A stretch of 64,000 nt of DNA from Cryptomeria japonica. Taxonomy: Eukaryota; Streptophyta; Pinopsida; Cupressales; Cupressaceae. The stretch spans positions 603,928,677 to 603,992,676 of the forward strand of contig NC_081405.1 of the NCBI RefSeq assembly GCF_030272615.1. Direction: 5' to 3'. Below, one piece after another: positions 34,060-45,650 of this stretch; position 1 is the stretch's first letter; each line of letters begins with the position of its first letter. The notes beneath the pieces were generated by a model, which saw nothing but the letters and a program-made list of their open reading frames with translations, was not told the DNA's origin and did no database searches. Both the position numbers and the translations under genes were made by a program.

Positions 34060-34884
34060 TTAGTTCACCTCCTGAAGGGGCAGTACCCCCAATTCACCTC
34101 TTAAATGCACAAATGTAGTCTTTGGGAGAAGCTTGGTGAATATGTTTGCTAACTGCTTCTTAGTGGAAACATGTTCCACTGCAATCTCTTTATTCTGAAC
34201 CTTTTCCCTCAAGAAATGATACTTAAGCTCAAAATGCTTGGTTCTAGAATGTAAAACTGGATTCTTTGAAATATTGATAGCACTTGTGTTATCACAGAAT
34301 ATACTTACTGGTTCAGATACAGGGATTTTGAAGCCATTTAAAACATGCTTCATCTAGATTGTCTAAGTGCAATTCATGAAATATGCAACATACTCCACTT
34401 TCGTTGTAGACTGAGAGATACAACTCTGCTTTTTACTCATCCATTAGAGCAGTCTACCACTGAGAAAGAATGCACCACCGGTTGTGCTTTTCCGGTCATC
34501 CACATTACCTGCCCAATCAGCATCTGTGAATAATTTTAGAATGAAATCATTGCTGTATGGGTACCACAATCCATAGTCAACTGTTCCCTTCAGATACCTA
34601 AGAATTTGCTTGACTGCAACCAAGTGGGATTCTCTTGGACTTTTTTGGAACATTGCAGTAATGCCAACTGCATGTGCAATATCCGGTCTGTTATGCACTA
34701 CATAATGCAACTTACCAATCATTGATCGGTATTCCTTCTCATCAACCAGTGCGGAATCATACTCTTTTGACAATTTGCAACCGGTCACCATCGGTGTACC
34801 AACTGGTTTGCTATCTTCCATGCCAAAGGTCTTCAACACCTCTTTGACATATTTGGACTGAGTGATAAAGATTTCATCTTTCAT
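34060..34884 (-). pseudogene. copia-B RNase H
   Basis: Two minus-strand blocks: 34444-34884 (ITQSKYVKEVLKTFGMEDSK, GKLHYVVHNRPDIAHAV, LFTDADWAGNVDDRKSTTG) and 34060-34353 (PVSIFCDNTSAINISKNPVL, HSRTKHFELKYHFLRE). Acidic residues in TDADWAG and FCDNTS are kept. A stop or frame break between 34353 and 34444 interrupts the segment that holds the catalytic Glu. RNase H degrades the RNA template after reverse transcription. Confidence 0.88.
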
Positions 34885-35922
34885 CTACTAGATCTGTAAT
34901 CCAATGAAGAACTTAATCTCCCCTATGAGTGACATCTCAAACTCTTTCTCAATCTCATCAGCAAACTCATGACTCATCTTGTCATCTCCACCAAAGATAA
35001 TGTCATCAACAAAAACCTCACAAATCAGGATCTGATCTCCTTCAGACTTCAAGTAGATATTGCTATCTTCACTTGTTCTCTCAAATCCAATCTTCACAAG
35101 ATGGGAATGTAGGTGCTCATACCATGCCCGAGGTGCTTGCTTGAGACCATATAAGGCTTTATATAGCCTACATACCATGTCACTATCTTCAGATAGGGAA
35201 AACCCATCTGGTTGCTCAATATACACCTCCTCTTCAAGTACACCATTTTGGAATGCAGATTTTACATCCATTTGATATACTTTGAAGCCTTTAAAAGATG
35301 CATATGCAAGAAGCATACGAACTCCTTCCAATCTGGCTACAGGAGCAAAGGTTTCTCCATAGTCTTCTCCTTCTTCTTGAGCATATCCTTTGCACACCAA
35401 TCTAGCTTTATTCCTAATCACTGTGCCATCCTCATTCAGCTTGTTTCTAAACACCCATTTGGTGCCAATGACATTTTTATGCTCTGGTCTAGGTACCAAG
35501 GACCATGTACCATTTTTCTCTATCTGGTCAAGTTCCTCTTCCATTGCCTTGATCCAGTCTTCATCTTTATGAGCCTCTTTGAATGATTTAGGCTCAAATT
35601 CAGAGATCATACATGAGTTTTCTTTGATATTTCTTCTTGTAAGGATTCTTGCATCCTTATCTCCTATGATCTGCTTAGGATCATGATTCAACTTGACATA
35701 CTGAGGAATGGTCTTGACTGGTTCTTCTTTCTTTTCCTCTTCATCCTTATCTTCATCAGTATCACCATTCACTGGTTCAGGAACACTGTTACTGGTACTT
35801 GGTTGACTGACAACCGGTTCCCAGAAGGTTGCAACCGGTTCATTTATAACTTGCTCACTATCGGTTTCCTCAGTTTTCTCAGAGGATTCATCAACTCTTA
35901 CATTGATACTTTCCATAATTCT
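34885..35922 (-). pseudogene. copia-B reverse transcriptase
   Basis: A 342-codon open block (34888-35916) holds an acidic linker ([12 protein letters not shown]). The RT start ([19 protein letters not shown]), [36 protein letters not shown], the [13 protein letters not shown] block and the catalytic FVDD in [13 protein letters not shown] follow. It ends at IGLQI before two adjacent stops. This is the longest intact pol segment in copia-B; the active-site Asp pair is present. Confidence 0.93.
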
Positions 35923-36831
35923 CTAAGTCCTATTGTTGTAACACTTGAGAGCATTACTCTTGGTGGAATATCCTAGGAATATTCCCTCATCACATTTAGC
36001 TTCAAATTTGCCTTGATGTTCACTCCTCTTGATGTAACATTTGCTACCAAATACCCTAAAGTAGCTAACCACAGGTGTCTTACCAGTCCAATACTCATAA
36101 GGAGTTTTTTCCTTACCTTTCTTGATGAGTACTCGGTTCATTGTGTAGATTGCAGTGCTCACTGCTTCTCTCCAAAAGGTGTGAGCTACCTTTCCTTGAA
36201 TCAACATGGTTCTAGCTGCTTCAACCATAGTTCGGTTATTCCTCTCTGCTAGGCCATTCTGCTATGGAGTCCCGGGGGTAGACAGTTGCCTCTTAATGCC
36301 AAATTCTTCACAATGCTTGTTGAATTCACTGGAAGTGAATTCCCCTCCTTGATCAGTTCTGAGACACTTGATCCTTTTACCGCTTTCCTTCTCCACTAAT
36401 GCTCTGAAAAATTTGAACTTCACAAAGGCTTCAAACTTGTCTTTCAAGAATGTGACCCACATCATTCTTAAGCAGTCATTAGTGAGAATCATGAAGTACC
36501 TATCACCCTACACACTTCTAGTTTTCATAGGACCACACAAATCAGTATACACAAGATCAAGCAAGTTGTCAACAGTGAAAGATTTACCTTTAAAGGTTGA
36601 GGAAGACATTTTCCCCAATTGACACTCTCCGCACAAGGTATTATCCAGTTTTCTTAGCACCGGCAACCCTCTAACTGCCTTGATCTTACTAGCCTTCACA
36701 ATGTTATCAAAGTTTACATGGCAGAGTCTCTTATGCCATATCCAGCTATCATCAAACTTAGTCATAAGACATGTACTTATATTTGCATTCAGATGAAATA
36801 GGTTTCCTTTGGTCTGCATGCCGGTGGCCAC
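35923..36831 (-). pseudogene. copia-B integrase
   Basis: Three minus-strand blocks in one direction. They show the HHCC zinc region (WIWHKRLCHVNF ... CGECQLGK), then catalytic Asp in VYTDLCGP, Asp in LRTDQGGEF and Glu in NGLAERNNRT. The C-terminal VFGSKCYIKR ... GIFLGYSTKSNA follows. Stops break it at about 36507 and 36260; the second reads TAG where Gln (CAG or CAA) is expected. Confidence 0.9.
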
Positions 36832-37458
36832 CTATTCACCATCTTTTCCTTTGATTTTGCAAACTCCATTCTTGAATTCCAGAGTGAGGCCACTGTCATT
36901 CAGCTGGGAAACACTTAGAAGGTTGTGTTTGAGACCATGAACCCAGTACACATTGTCAGTAGTGCTCTTTCCATTCAGAGAGATGGATCCTCTACCTTTG
37001 ACCATGTATGGTGCATCATTGCCAAAGTGAACCACACCTCCATCATACTCCTCCAAGGATAGAAACTTTCTCCTGTCACCAGTCATATGGTGAGAACAAC
37101 CACTGTCAATGATCCACTCATTGAAATTATCAAACCGGGAGACAAGAGCCTTCTTATCTGACACATCTTCTTTGATAGCAACAAACACAATTTCTTCATT
37201 TTCTTCATCCTTTGATTCTTCATCTGTGACACCTTCATCAACTGCCACAAAACAGTTTCTCTGGTTTCCTCCTTTAAATTTCCTGAACCTTTCTGGTTTG
37301 TCCTTGTTATCACCATTAGGACAGTTTATAGCAATATGTCCTATCCGGTTACAAGTAAAGCATTTCAAAGGTAGCTTACCTTTGTATTTACCGGTTCCTT
37401 TAGGAAGCTTCCTGGAAAGGAGAGGTTCAAATGCCATCAGAATCTCCTCATCATCCAT
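36832..37458 (-). pseudogene. copia-B gag zinc knuckle and protease
   Basis: A 208-codon block. It contains one CCHC knuckle CFTCNRIGHIAINC, a Lys-rich and then acidic linker, and the protease site WIIDSGCSHHMTG with intact D-S-G. GSISLNGKSTTDNVYWVHGL and HNLLSVSQL follow. Protease would free gag and enzymes from the polyprotein. It ends in TAG just before the integrase region. Confidence 0.9.
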
Positions 37459-37503
37459 TTCTCTACTCTGTCTAGGTTCACCACTGGTGCTAGCTTCTTT
37501 TCC

Positions 37504-38148
37504 TTATCTGGATGGTATAGCAGATGCTTTAAAAGCTGATTCAGTCTTTTGAACACTGCCATCAAAACTATTTAGCTCATAGGATACCAACCTGGCTATG
37601 ATGGAGTCCAAGGATACCTTAGTCTTGTCTATTGATCTCAGCTCCTGAATAGCAGCAACCCTTATTGCATAGACTGGCAATAGGGATCTCAGGACTTTTC
37701 TTACCACAATGGAATCTTCTATTTTACCACCTACACTCTTGATTTCTCCAACAACTATTTTGATTCTTATTCCATACTGCTGGATGGTCTCACCTTCAAC
37801 CATCCGCATATCTTCAAACTTCCCTCTCAGGCTTTCTTCCTTAGCCTATTTTACATGTTCATCACCACCATAGATATTTTCAAGAGCATCCCATACCTCT
37901 TTGGGATTTACCTTGTCCTGAACATCAATAAACTCAATGTCAGATAGACTACTAATAAGGGCTTCCATGACTTGCCCATCTTGTATCTCTCTCTTTTGGT
38001 CATCGGTGAGAGCACCGGTAGGGACAACATAGACATTCTCAACATAACTCCAATGTTGAGCACCCATGCTTCTAAAGAATATCTTCATCCTATCTTTCCA
38101 TATACCAAAATTTTCCTTGTTAAACTTTGGACCTTCCCTCTTCATCAT
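37504..38148 (-). pseudogene. copia-B gag
   Basis: Starts with MMKREGPKFNKENFGIWKDR at 38148. The capsid-type region (VWDALENIYGGDEHVK, then GETIQQYGIRIKIVVGEIK, VLRSLLPVYAIRVAAIQELR) continues after a single stop near 37843. Copia gags of this type (UBN2 family) form the particle. The start lies about 55 bp downstream of the primer site. Confidence 0.88.
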
Positions 38149-38203
38149 TTGACTGAGATCTTTACCTCAAGCGGTTAAGCTTACAACACAGAGGACCTAG
38201 AGC

Positions 38204-38215
38204 GCTCTGATACCA
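38204..38215 (-). promoter_or_regulatory. copia-B primer binding site
   Basis: The minus strand reads TGGTATCAGAGC, the exact initiator tRNA-Met complement, two bases inside the 5' LTR. Confidence 0.93.
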
Positions 38216-38217
38216 AT

Positions 38218-39799
38218 TGATAACTCAATGATGAATGAATAGTACCAAACCAGTACTGAGAAGGGGGGTGAATCAATACAGACAAAATACAGTCCAAAAC
38301 CGGTTTGACAACAAATACTCCAAATGACTGGCAAGCAGTGACACTGGTTGAAATAAAGTGCAACTGGTAAGACCCAGAACAACTAAAACAATCATAAACC
38401 GGTTACTCACTTAGCTTTCCTCTTAGCTTGATACTATAGTACCATTACACCCTCATGGATGAACAGGTAAACTATCATTAGATCTTCACAATAGTTAGTT
38501 CAATATGTTTTATAGACGGGCATAAAACATAGAACCATCATATGCTTAACAGGTAATAACAAAGCATCACAAGATAAAAGCATCGCACATGACACACATA
38601 TTTTTCACGTGGAAACCCAACTGGGAAAAACCACGGTGGGGATGAATACCCACAAGCTTCTTTTTGAACTCTTTAGAAGTCCGCTCTGTTAAGAGCCTTG
38701 TCTGGTTAAAGACATTACAATAGGTTCTGCTAGGAACCGATCCTGTTAGGGATCACTCGGTTAAGGGATGGCTATAATACCCGGTTAAGGGTTAAACCTG
38801 GTTAGGGTTACCTTGTTAGAGGATTTAAAGAACTCAATAGCTAAAGGATCTCTAGAGCTCTATAGCTTCCCAGAACTCAATAACTTTGAGTTACCCTGTT
38901 AAAGGATTTGTATCAAGCCGGTTAAGGCTACCCTGTTAAGGGATTTCACAACTGTTGAAGTGGTTAAAGATCAACAGGAATTACAATGATCTGGTAACAA
39001 CACTCAATGCTAATGCAGATCCGTTTTGGCTCCTGTTCACCTTCTGCACATTCACTTTGTAGGTATCTCTTCTCTCCTTTGGTCTAGCAAGAATCACGTA
39101 TCACTTCCCTTGGATACACACATACAACTTTTGCCAACAACTTTAGAAAGAAACACAATGTCGACCTTATAGGAAATAGATAGGTCAGTAGCAAAAACCC
39201 TAAACCCTAAACCTGTTAGGTTAAGCAATTCAAACGGTTCAATCCTGACCGTTGAATCATACTGCATTAAATGCAACAATTTGAATTGTTCTCAAGACAT
39301 TCTCCATCATCCATTATCCATCGATTTCATGGCGGCTGATAACCCATCATGTGTTATCACCGTTTGACAAACTTTGCACATTCCCAAGGTGGATAGGGAT
39401 AGTCTTCTTCATGCAGGATCCTTCACGCGCATAGGGTTTATGTGGCAACACGATCTGTTCTCTATTATATTGCTAACTCATCACACAAAGATCACCGATT
39501 GAGTCACACAGGCTTGAGGTACTCCAATCAAAAATCCTGAAGTGGAAACTACCTACCAATCGGTAGTCATACAATGCTTCCATGTGCCGGTTCCCATAAC
39601 TACATGCCAGTTCACCTTGACATGCCGGGTCACCTTGAACAAATATACCACTTCACTTTGGCATATATACCGGTTCACACATATGCCGGTTCTCTCTTCT
39701 CACATATCACATTTGCCGGTTCACATCGTATCACTTATTGACATCAATGACAACATACAATATCATTATGTCCTCATATCGGTTCACATAATGCCAACA
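38218..39799 (-). repeat. copia-B 5' LTR
   Basis: 1582 bp, partner of 32252-33817. It has the CCCTAAA-type repeat at 39194-39213, the GTGGG...CCCAC hairpin at 38636-38653, and an extra 16 bp (CCGGTTAAGGGTTAAAC region near 38780) relative to the partner. Confidence 0.95.
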
Positions 39800-39804
39800 C
39801 ACAT

Positions 39805-40404
39805 ATTGTTTTATTTATTGATGATATTAGTAGGACATGGGTATACTTTTTAAAGAGTAAATCTAAAGTTTTTAGACCTTTTTAAATAAGTTAAAGCAAT
39901 GGTTGAGTTGCAAACTGGAAGGAAAATTAAATGTTTGAGGATTGATAATAGTGGTGAATTTTGCTCTAATGATTTTGATAGATTTTGTAAAGACTGTGGC
40001 ATTAATAGACATAAGAGAACTCCATATTCTCCATAGAAAAATGGAGTTGTAGAAAGAATGAACGGGACATTGATGGAGAAGGATAGGAGTATGCTAAGTG
40101 GTGCTGGTCTAGAACAAAAGTTTTGGGTTGAAGCTGTTGCTACTGCTTGCTACCTGATTAACATGTCTCCTACATCAACTCTTGTTGATAAAATGCCTAT
40201 AGAAGCATGATTAGGTCACAAGGCTTCATCAATACATCTTAGATTTTTTGGTTGCGAGGCATATGCACATGTGCCAAAGGAGAAGTGAATAAAGTTGGAG
40301 AACAAGGCTATGAAATGTATCTTCATCGGTTACAATTATGGTGTGAAAGGATACAAGATTTGGGACCCTTTTGCACAAAAGGTAATTCATAGTAGAAGTG
40401 TTAT
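39805..40404 (+). pseudogene. copia-A integrase, second part
   Basis: After the second CACAT the copia-A integrase resumes: VLFIDDISRTWVYFLKSKS, then catalytic Asp in LRIDNSGEF and Glu in NGVVERMNGTLM. FWVEAVATACYLINMSP and the C-terminal FFGCEAYAHVP ... AMKCIFIGYNYGVKGYKI follow. There are a frame change at the start and several stops. It is cut at GTTAT (40400-40404) by the solo LTR and resumes at 49244. Confidence 0.85.
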
Positions 40405-41129
40405 TGTTAATAATTTTTGTACCAACCTTAGCGGGTATCAGCTCAGAGAATTCAATGTCAATAATATGTCATGTTAGTCAGTGTGGCTAACTTGTCGTGT
40501 TATCGCACTCAATAGAGTTAGCTGCTTCTTATTTTTTTAGAGAGCACATAACATGAAGGCTATGTGAGGTGTCAATAACACAATATTTTATCGACCCATG
40601 CCTTATAATAACACCGACATTTCATGCAAATAATATGTTGTGTTATTTTCCATCTTGAATCGACACCGTGTGTTATTGATCATCGCGTGCTATTGACTAT
40701 ATTAAGCTATTTACCCCAACATTTTATTAGGCTAGCGGTAAGTCCTTTTATTATCCCACAGGGTGAAAGAAGAGATCAAAAGGGCCATGTGGGATAAGAG
40801 AACAAGAAAATATAGTGCTCCCCTTCCTTACCCCACACCAAGATCAAGGCACAAAGCAACATCATACGGGATGAGAATGATAAGCAATTTGCTTATCTCG
40901 CAAGGCCTTTGGAGGAAGCCACTGGGTCGTGCAGGGTAAGAAGTTCCAAAGATGAGTATGTGGTCCCCCTTATCCCATGCAAAAAACAATACAAGGATAA
41001 GGGCCATGCGGGAAAAGAAAAGACAATGGGCATGACATTCCCCATTATCCCACAGGGAAAAGTGGAGGTCCAAGCAGGTAGTGTGGGATAAGAGGGTCGA
41101 GGGGCAGATGATGGGCACGATGACTCAAC

Positions 41130-42194
41130 TGTTGGTATTTTGGTATGGTTTTGTCATTGATGTCAACACCTACTAAACACTTATCAACTCTGGCACTTTG
41201 GAGAATCACCAACATTCACCAGCAAGCGACTCATGCACATTCACCGGTATCTGGTACACCGACAAGATATAATGATCACCGACACTTGGAATGATATGGA
41301 AAACACTTGGTTATATCGAAGACATTGTGTGGACACTGTGTCTTGGAGTTTTGTTTATTGGTACATTAGCATTTGCATATTTGCTGTTACTGACAAATAG
41401 GTCCAGGTTACACTGGCAGGTTTATCTTTTCTAGATCAACATGGCACGCTATGGAGATGACTTATTATTGTTGTAAATGCATTAAGTCGACATATTAAAT
41501 CAGTTATTTCATCGGGTATTAATTGATATGTAAATTAATTTTATTGTAATATCTTGTAGAGCCGACCTACTAAAATTAGTCTTAGGTTATGGTATAAATG
41601 TAAGATCTTATTTGTAAGATCAAAAGTGGAATGCGAAAAAGGATTGTGTGAAGGTATATGCGAGAATAAGCAGAGCTATACACGTAGACATCATTTGAAG
41701 ATTGAAGGAGGGTTTTTGTGAAGACAATCAGAACTACACCAGTACTGAATCTAGCATATGAAGATGCTAATTTTGGCAGTACATTCTTATTGGATTTAAC
41801 CATCCAATTGTAGTCAGTGTGACTCCCATTTGGTGATTGAGCAGTGAGCTCTAGGCGCTTGGCCTTTCTGCATGTGCAAACCCCATTTATGTACACTTAC
41901 TATCTCTAGTATTATCATCTGATTGTGGGTAAGGTTTCCCACTGTGGTTTTTCCCCTTACAGGGTTACCACGTACAAATATTGGTGTTATGTGTTGTGGA
42001 TGACTTTGTCTTTATGTTTCATGCACTAATCCTTACCGGTATAGCAATTAACTATTAAAACTGTCTACCAGCATATTGAACTAGTTTACCGGTATTAAGC
42101 ATTAAGTTGGTTAAGTTGTTTTTGGTTTAAATTTATTAGACAATTTATTCACCCCCCCCCCCCCGCCCCCCTCAGTTGTCTCTGGGACCTAACA
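41130..42194 (+). repeat. copia-C 5' LTR
   Basis: 1065 bp. It has TTTTGTCATTGATGTCAACA near the start, hairpin AGGC-GCTTG-GCCT at 41853-41865, hairpin GTGGG...CCCAC at 41935-41952, and a 20-base C-rich tract (one G) near 42152-42171 that is much shorter in the partner. Confidence 0.95.
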
Positions 42195-42196
42195 AT

Positions 42197-42208
42197 TGGT
42201 ATCAGAGC
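42197..42208 (+). promoter_or_regulatory. copia-C primer binding site
   Basis: TGGTATCAGAGC two bases after the LTR, an exact initiator tRNA-Met complement. Confidence 0.94.
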
Positions 42209-42250
42209 CTAGTCCTCTTTTGCAGAAGTTTAACAACTTGAGGAGATCCA

Positions 42251-43330
42251 ATGTCTACTAACTATTTCAAGAAGGACAGTCCTAAACTTGATGGAACCAA
42301 CTATGGCATATGGAAGATCAGAATGGACACACATCTAAATTGCATTGGAAAGGACATCTGGGATGTTACAAAGAATGGTTATATTGCTCCTACTCCTGGT
42401 CAACCTAATCCACCTACCTTGGGAAAGGATGAAGAAAATGATTGCAAAGCAAGAGAAGCACTTTTGAGCATTATCAGATCAACAAATCATTGGACTATCA
42501 GATAGGTCTACTGCTAAAGCTATTTGGGATCATTTAGAAACACTGAATGAAGGAGACTCCATAGTCAAAATTGCAAAACTTGAAAGCTTCCGGGTCAGGT
42601 ATGAACATCTGAAAATGGAAGAAGATGAAAGGATTTCTGCTTTTATGGAAAGAGTAAATGAGATTGTTTTGGGTATTAAATGTTGTGGAGGAACCTTAAG
42701 TGAGGATGAAATTGTTTCAAAATTTTTAAGAGGATTGCCACCGGTATATAAAATGAAAGTCACTGCTATAAATGAGTTAAGAACAATGTCTAATACATCA
42801 GTAACTAGGGATACATTGATTGGGAAACTTTCAGCTTTTGAAATTGAAGAATTTGGTTCTATTGCTACTTTAAAGACAGATTTGGCCTTTAAAGAATCAA
42901 CATTATCTGCTCCATCATTTGACAAATCTGATTGGAAAGCCTTTTATGCAAGAGAACTTGAAGAAAGTAGAAAAGAAAATGAAGAACTTGAAGCACTCTT
43001 TGCAAGGAAAATGCCTAAAGGTCTAGTTGGAAGTAAGTATGAAGGTAAAGCACCCTTTAAATGTTTTAACTGCAATAAGATTGGTCATATGGCTTCAAGA
43101 TGCCTTGATAGACATGCTAGAGTAAGAGAAGAAGCTAGAAGAACATACAAGCCTAACCCTGAATATCAGAGATACAAATTTAAGAAGAATAAAGACAAAT
43201 CTTGTTACATTGCTGATGAAGGTGTGACTGATGATTCTGATGAGGATCCGACAGACAATGGATGGGTTTTTGTTGTTATAATAGAAGATCAACTGACACC
43301 TACTGCTCAACTGGTAGAACAGGCCTTGAC
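42251..43330 (+). pseudogene. copia-C gag
   Basis: ATG at 42251 opens MSTNYFKKDSPKLDGTNYGI, the UBN2-type gag start. A frame change near 42475-42500 interrupts it. From about 42500 the frame is open through AIWDHLETLNEGDSIVKIAK, DERISAFMERVNEIVLGIK, FLRGLPPVYKMKVTAINELR and one zinc knuckle CFNCNKIGHMASRC (about 43062-43103), then a basic linker. Gag packages the element RNA. Confidence 0.9.
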
Positions 43331-43658
43331 AGCTAAAGTTGAAGTAAAAGATGAATGGATCATTGATCCAGGATGCTCACATCATATGACAGGAGACAAA
43401 GGTAAATTCTTTAAGTTTCAAGAATACAATGGAGGCTTAGTAAGATTTGGAGATGACAAAGCTTGTTTGATCAAAGGTAAGCGTACAATATCTCTTGATG
43501 GTAAGCATAACATTGACAATGTTTACTATGTTGAAGGATTAAAGCATAATCTTTTGAGTGTTGGTCAATTAGTTGAGAAAAGATTTCAGTTACAATTCAA
43601 AAATGGAAAATGCAAAATCATGAATAGAATTGGTTTGGAAATTGCAACCGGTAATTAG
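43331..43658 (+). pseudogene. copia-C protease
   Basis: In frame with gag, the site reads WIIDPGCSHHMTGDKGKF: Pro replaces Ser of the D-S-G motif kept in copia-B (codon CCA at 43368-43370). RTISLDGKHNIDNVYYVEGL and HNLLSVGQL follow, then TAG at 43656-43658. The Asp is present but the neighbouring substitution probably disables it. Confidence 0.87.
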
Positions 43659-44690
43659 ACTAGAGGTAATATCTTTCATTTAAATAATAGTGAAAAGACA
43701 TGCTTAATTGCACATATTGATGAAAGTTGGTTATGGCATAAGAGACTCTGTCATGTAAACTTTGATTGCATGGTGAAAATCAGTACTATTAAGGTAGTTA
43801 GAGATTTACCTAGAATTGTCAAGCCTCACAATACAGTATGTAAGGAATGTCAATTTGGAAAACAAGTTAGAGCTAGTTTCAAAAGTATTCCAGAAAAAAT
43901 CCAATAATGCTCTTGATTTAATTCACATCGATTTATGTGGTCCGGCTAGAACTAAGAGCTTACAAGGTGATAGATATTTCATGCTAATCATTGATGACTA
44001 TTCTAGAATGTGTTGGGCTACTTTTCTCAGAGAAAAATCAGAAGCACTTGGAAAGTTCAAACTGTTCAAAGCAATGGTTGAAAATGAAACTGGTAAGAAA
44101 ATAAAATGTCTAAGATCAGATCAAGGAGGAGAATTTACATCTAAGGAATTTAATACATTCTGTGAAGTAAATGGAGTCAGAAGACAACTATCAGCACCTC
44201 GGACACCACAACAAAATGGAGTTGTTGAAAGGAAAAATAGAACTATCTTGGATGCAACAAGAAGTATGTTATCAGAAGCAAACCTACCACATGTATATTG
44301 GAGAGAGGCAGTCAGTACAATGGTCTATACATTCAACAAAGTTCACATCAAAGGTGAAACTGGTAAGACCTCTCAAGAACTATGGTTTGCTGTTACTCCT
44401 ACTCTTAAATATTTCAGAATTTTTGGTAGTAAATGTTATATCAGAAGAGATGAGTATTGGAAAATTTGATCCTAGAAGTGATGAAGGAATATTTCTTGGT
44501 TATTCATCTAAAAGCAAGGCATATAGATGTTTTAACAAAATATTGCAGAAAATTGTTGAAAGTACAAATGTAAAGATTGATGAACAATTCAGAGGAACTT
44601 CAAGGTATATAGACTCTGAACCGGCAACAAAATTTTTGACAAATGAACCTACTCTGAATCCACCGATATAGAATGAAGATCCAGTTACCT
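43659..44690 (+). pseudogene. copia-C integrase
   Basis: Zinc region WLWHKRLCHVNFD ... CKECQFGKQ (about 43730-43865). After a frame change come catalytic Asp in LIHIDLCGPA, the LIIDDYSRMCW block, Asp in LRSDQGGEF and Glu in NGVVERKNRTI. The C-terminal VNVISEEMSIG / EGIFLGYSSKSKAYRCFNK follows after a second frame change near 44455. All three catalytic acids are present; the frameshifts are inactivating. Confidence 0.9.
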
Positions 44691-45650
44691 CAGTATCATC
44701 TGAGGATTCCACAGTAACTGAGGAACAACAACAAACAAAGACACCCCGATATGTAAGACTGAATCATTTTGAAGATCAGATAATTGGAAACAAGTTTAAA
44801 GGAGTTATGACAAGAGGAAGATTGGCAAATGAAGAGGTATGTCTTATTTCTCAAATTGAACCATCATCAGTTAATGAGGCATGTGAAGATAAATTTTGGA
44901 TTAAAGCTATGGAAGAAGAATTAGAACAAATTGAGAAAAATAACACTTGGACATTAGTTCCTCGGCCTAAAGATAAAAATGTAATTGGAACCAAATGGGT
45001 ATTTAGAAACAAACTTAATGAAGATGGTAAGGTTATCAGAAATAAAGCAAGACTGGTGTGTAAGGGATATTTTTAGAAAGAAGGAATTGATTACAATGAA
45101 ACCTTTGCATCGGTAGCTAGAATTGAGGGAGTCAGATTATTTTTGGCTTTTGTAGCACATAAGAACTACAAAGTATATCAAATGGATATTAAATGTGCAT
45201 TTTTGAATGGAGATCTTGAAGAAGAACTTTACATTGAACAACCTAATGGATTTTCTTTGATAGATAACAAAGATATGGTTTGCAGGTTAAGAAAAGTTTT
45301 GTATGGATTGAAGCAAGCTCCAAGAGCTTGGTATGCAAGATTGGATAAGTATCTTTTGAAGATTGGTTTTTCTAAAGGTAATGCAAACAACAATTTATAC
45401 TATAAAGTGACTAATGATGACATCTTGGTTATAGAAGTATTTGTTGATGATATAATCTTTGGAGGAGAAGATGGATTATGTAAAGAATTTTCTATTAAAA
45501 TGCAGCAAGAATTTGAAATGTCTATGATTGGAGAAATAAAATTCTTTTTAGGATTGCAAATTTCACAAACTGATAAAGGTATATTCTTGAGTCAATCCAA
45601 GTACTTAAAAGAGTTACTAAAGAAATTTGGGATGGAGAACTCTAAACTGG
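44691..45650 (+). pseudogene. copia-C reverse transcriptase
   Basis: Reads [38 protein letters not shown], a stop near 45074, then VYQMDIKCAFLNGDLEEELY and [13 protein letters not shown]. The catalytic FVDD in [13 protein letters not shown] and IKFFLGLQISQTDKG follow. From 45143 the frame is open into RNase H. The catalytic Asp pair is intact. Confidence 0.92.

Larger units (their letters stand above)
32252..39799 (-). mobile_element. Ty1/copia element copia-B, Sirevirus-like, complete
   Basis: LTRs at 32252-33817 and 38218-39799, perfect target duplication CACAT (32247-32251 and 39800-39804), minus-strand gag-PR-IN-RT-RH order, initiator tRNA-Met primer site and a doubled polypurine region. 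LTRs over 1.5 kb, the protease wording WIIDSGCSHHMTG and repeated polypurine blocks fit the Sirevirus (SIRE/Maximus) lineage. No extra ORF lies between RNase H and the 3' LTR. It is inserted in the integrase of copia-A. Confidence 0.95.

Noticed and set aside
40474-41129. Host gene between the integrase halves of copia-A
   Set aside because: The segment is part of the TG...CA solo LTR defined by GTTAT/ATTAT and has no coherent coding frame.
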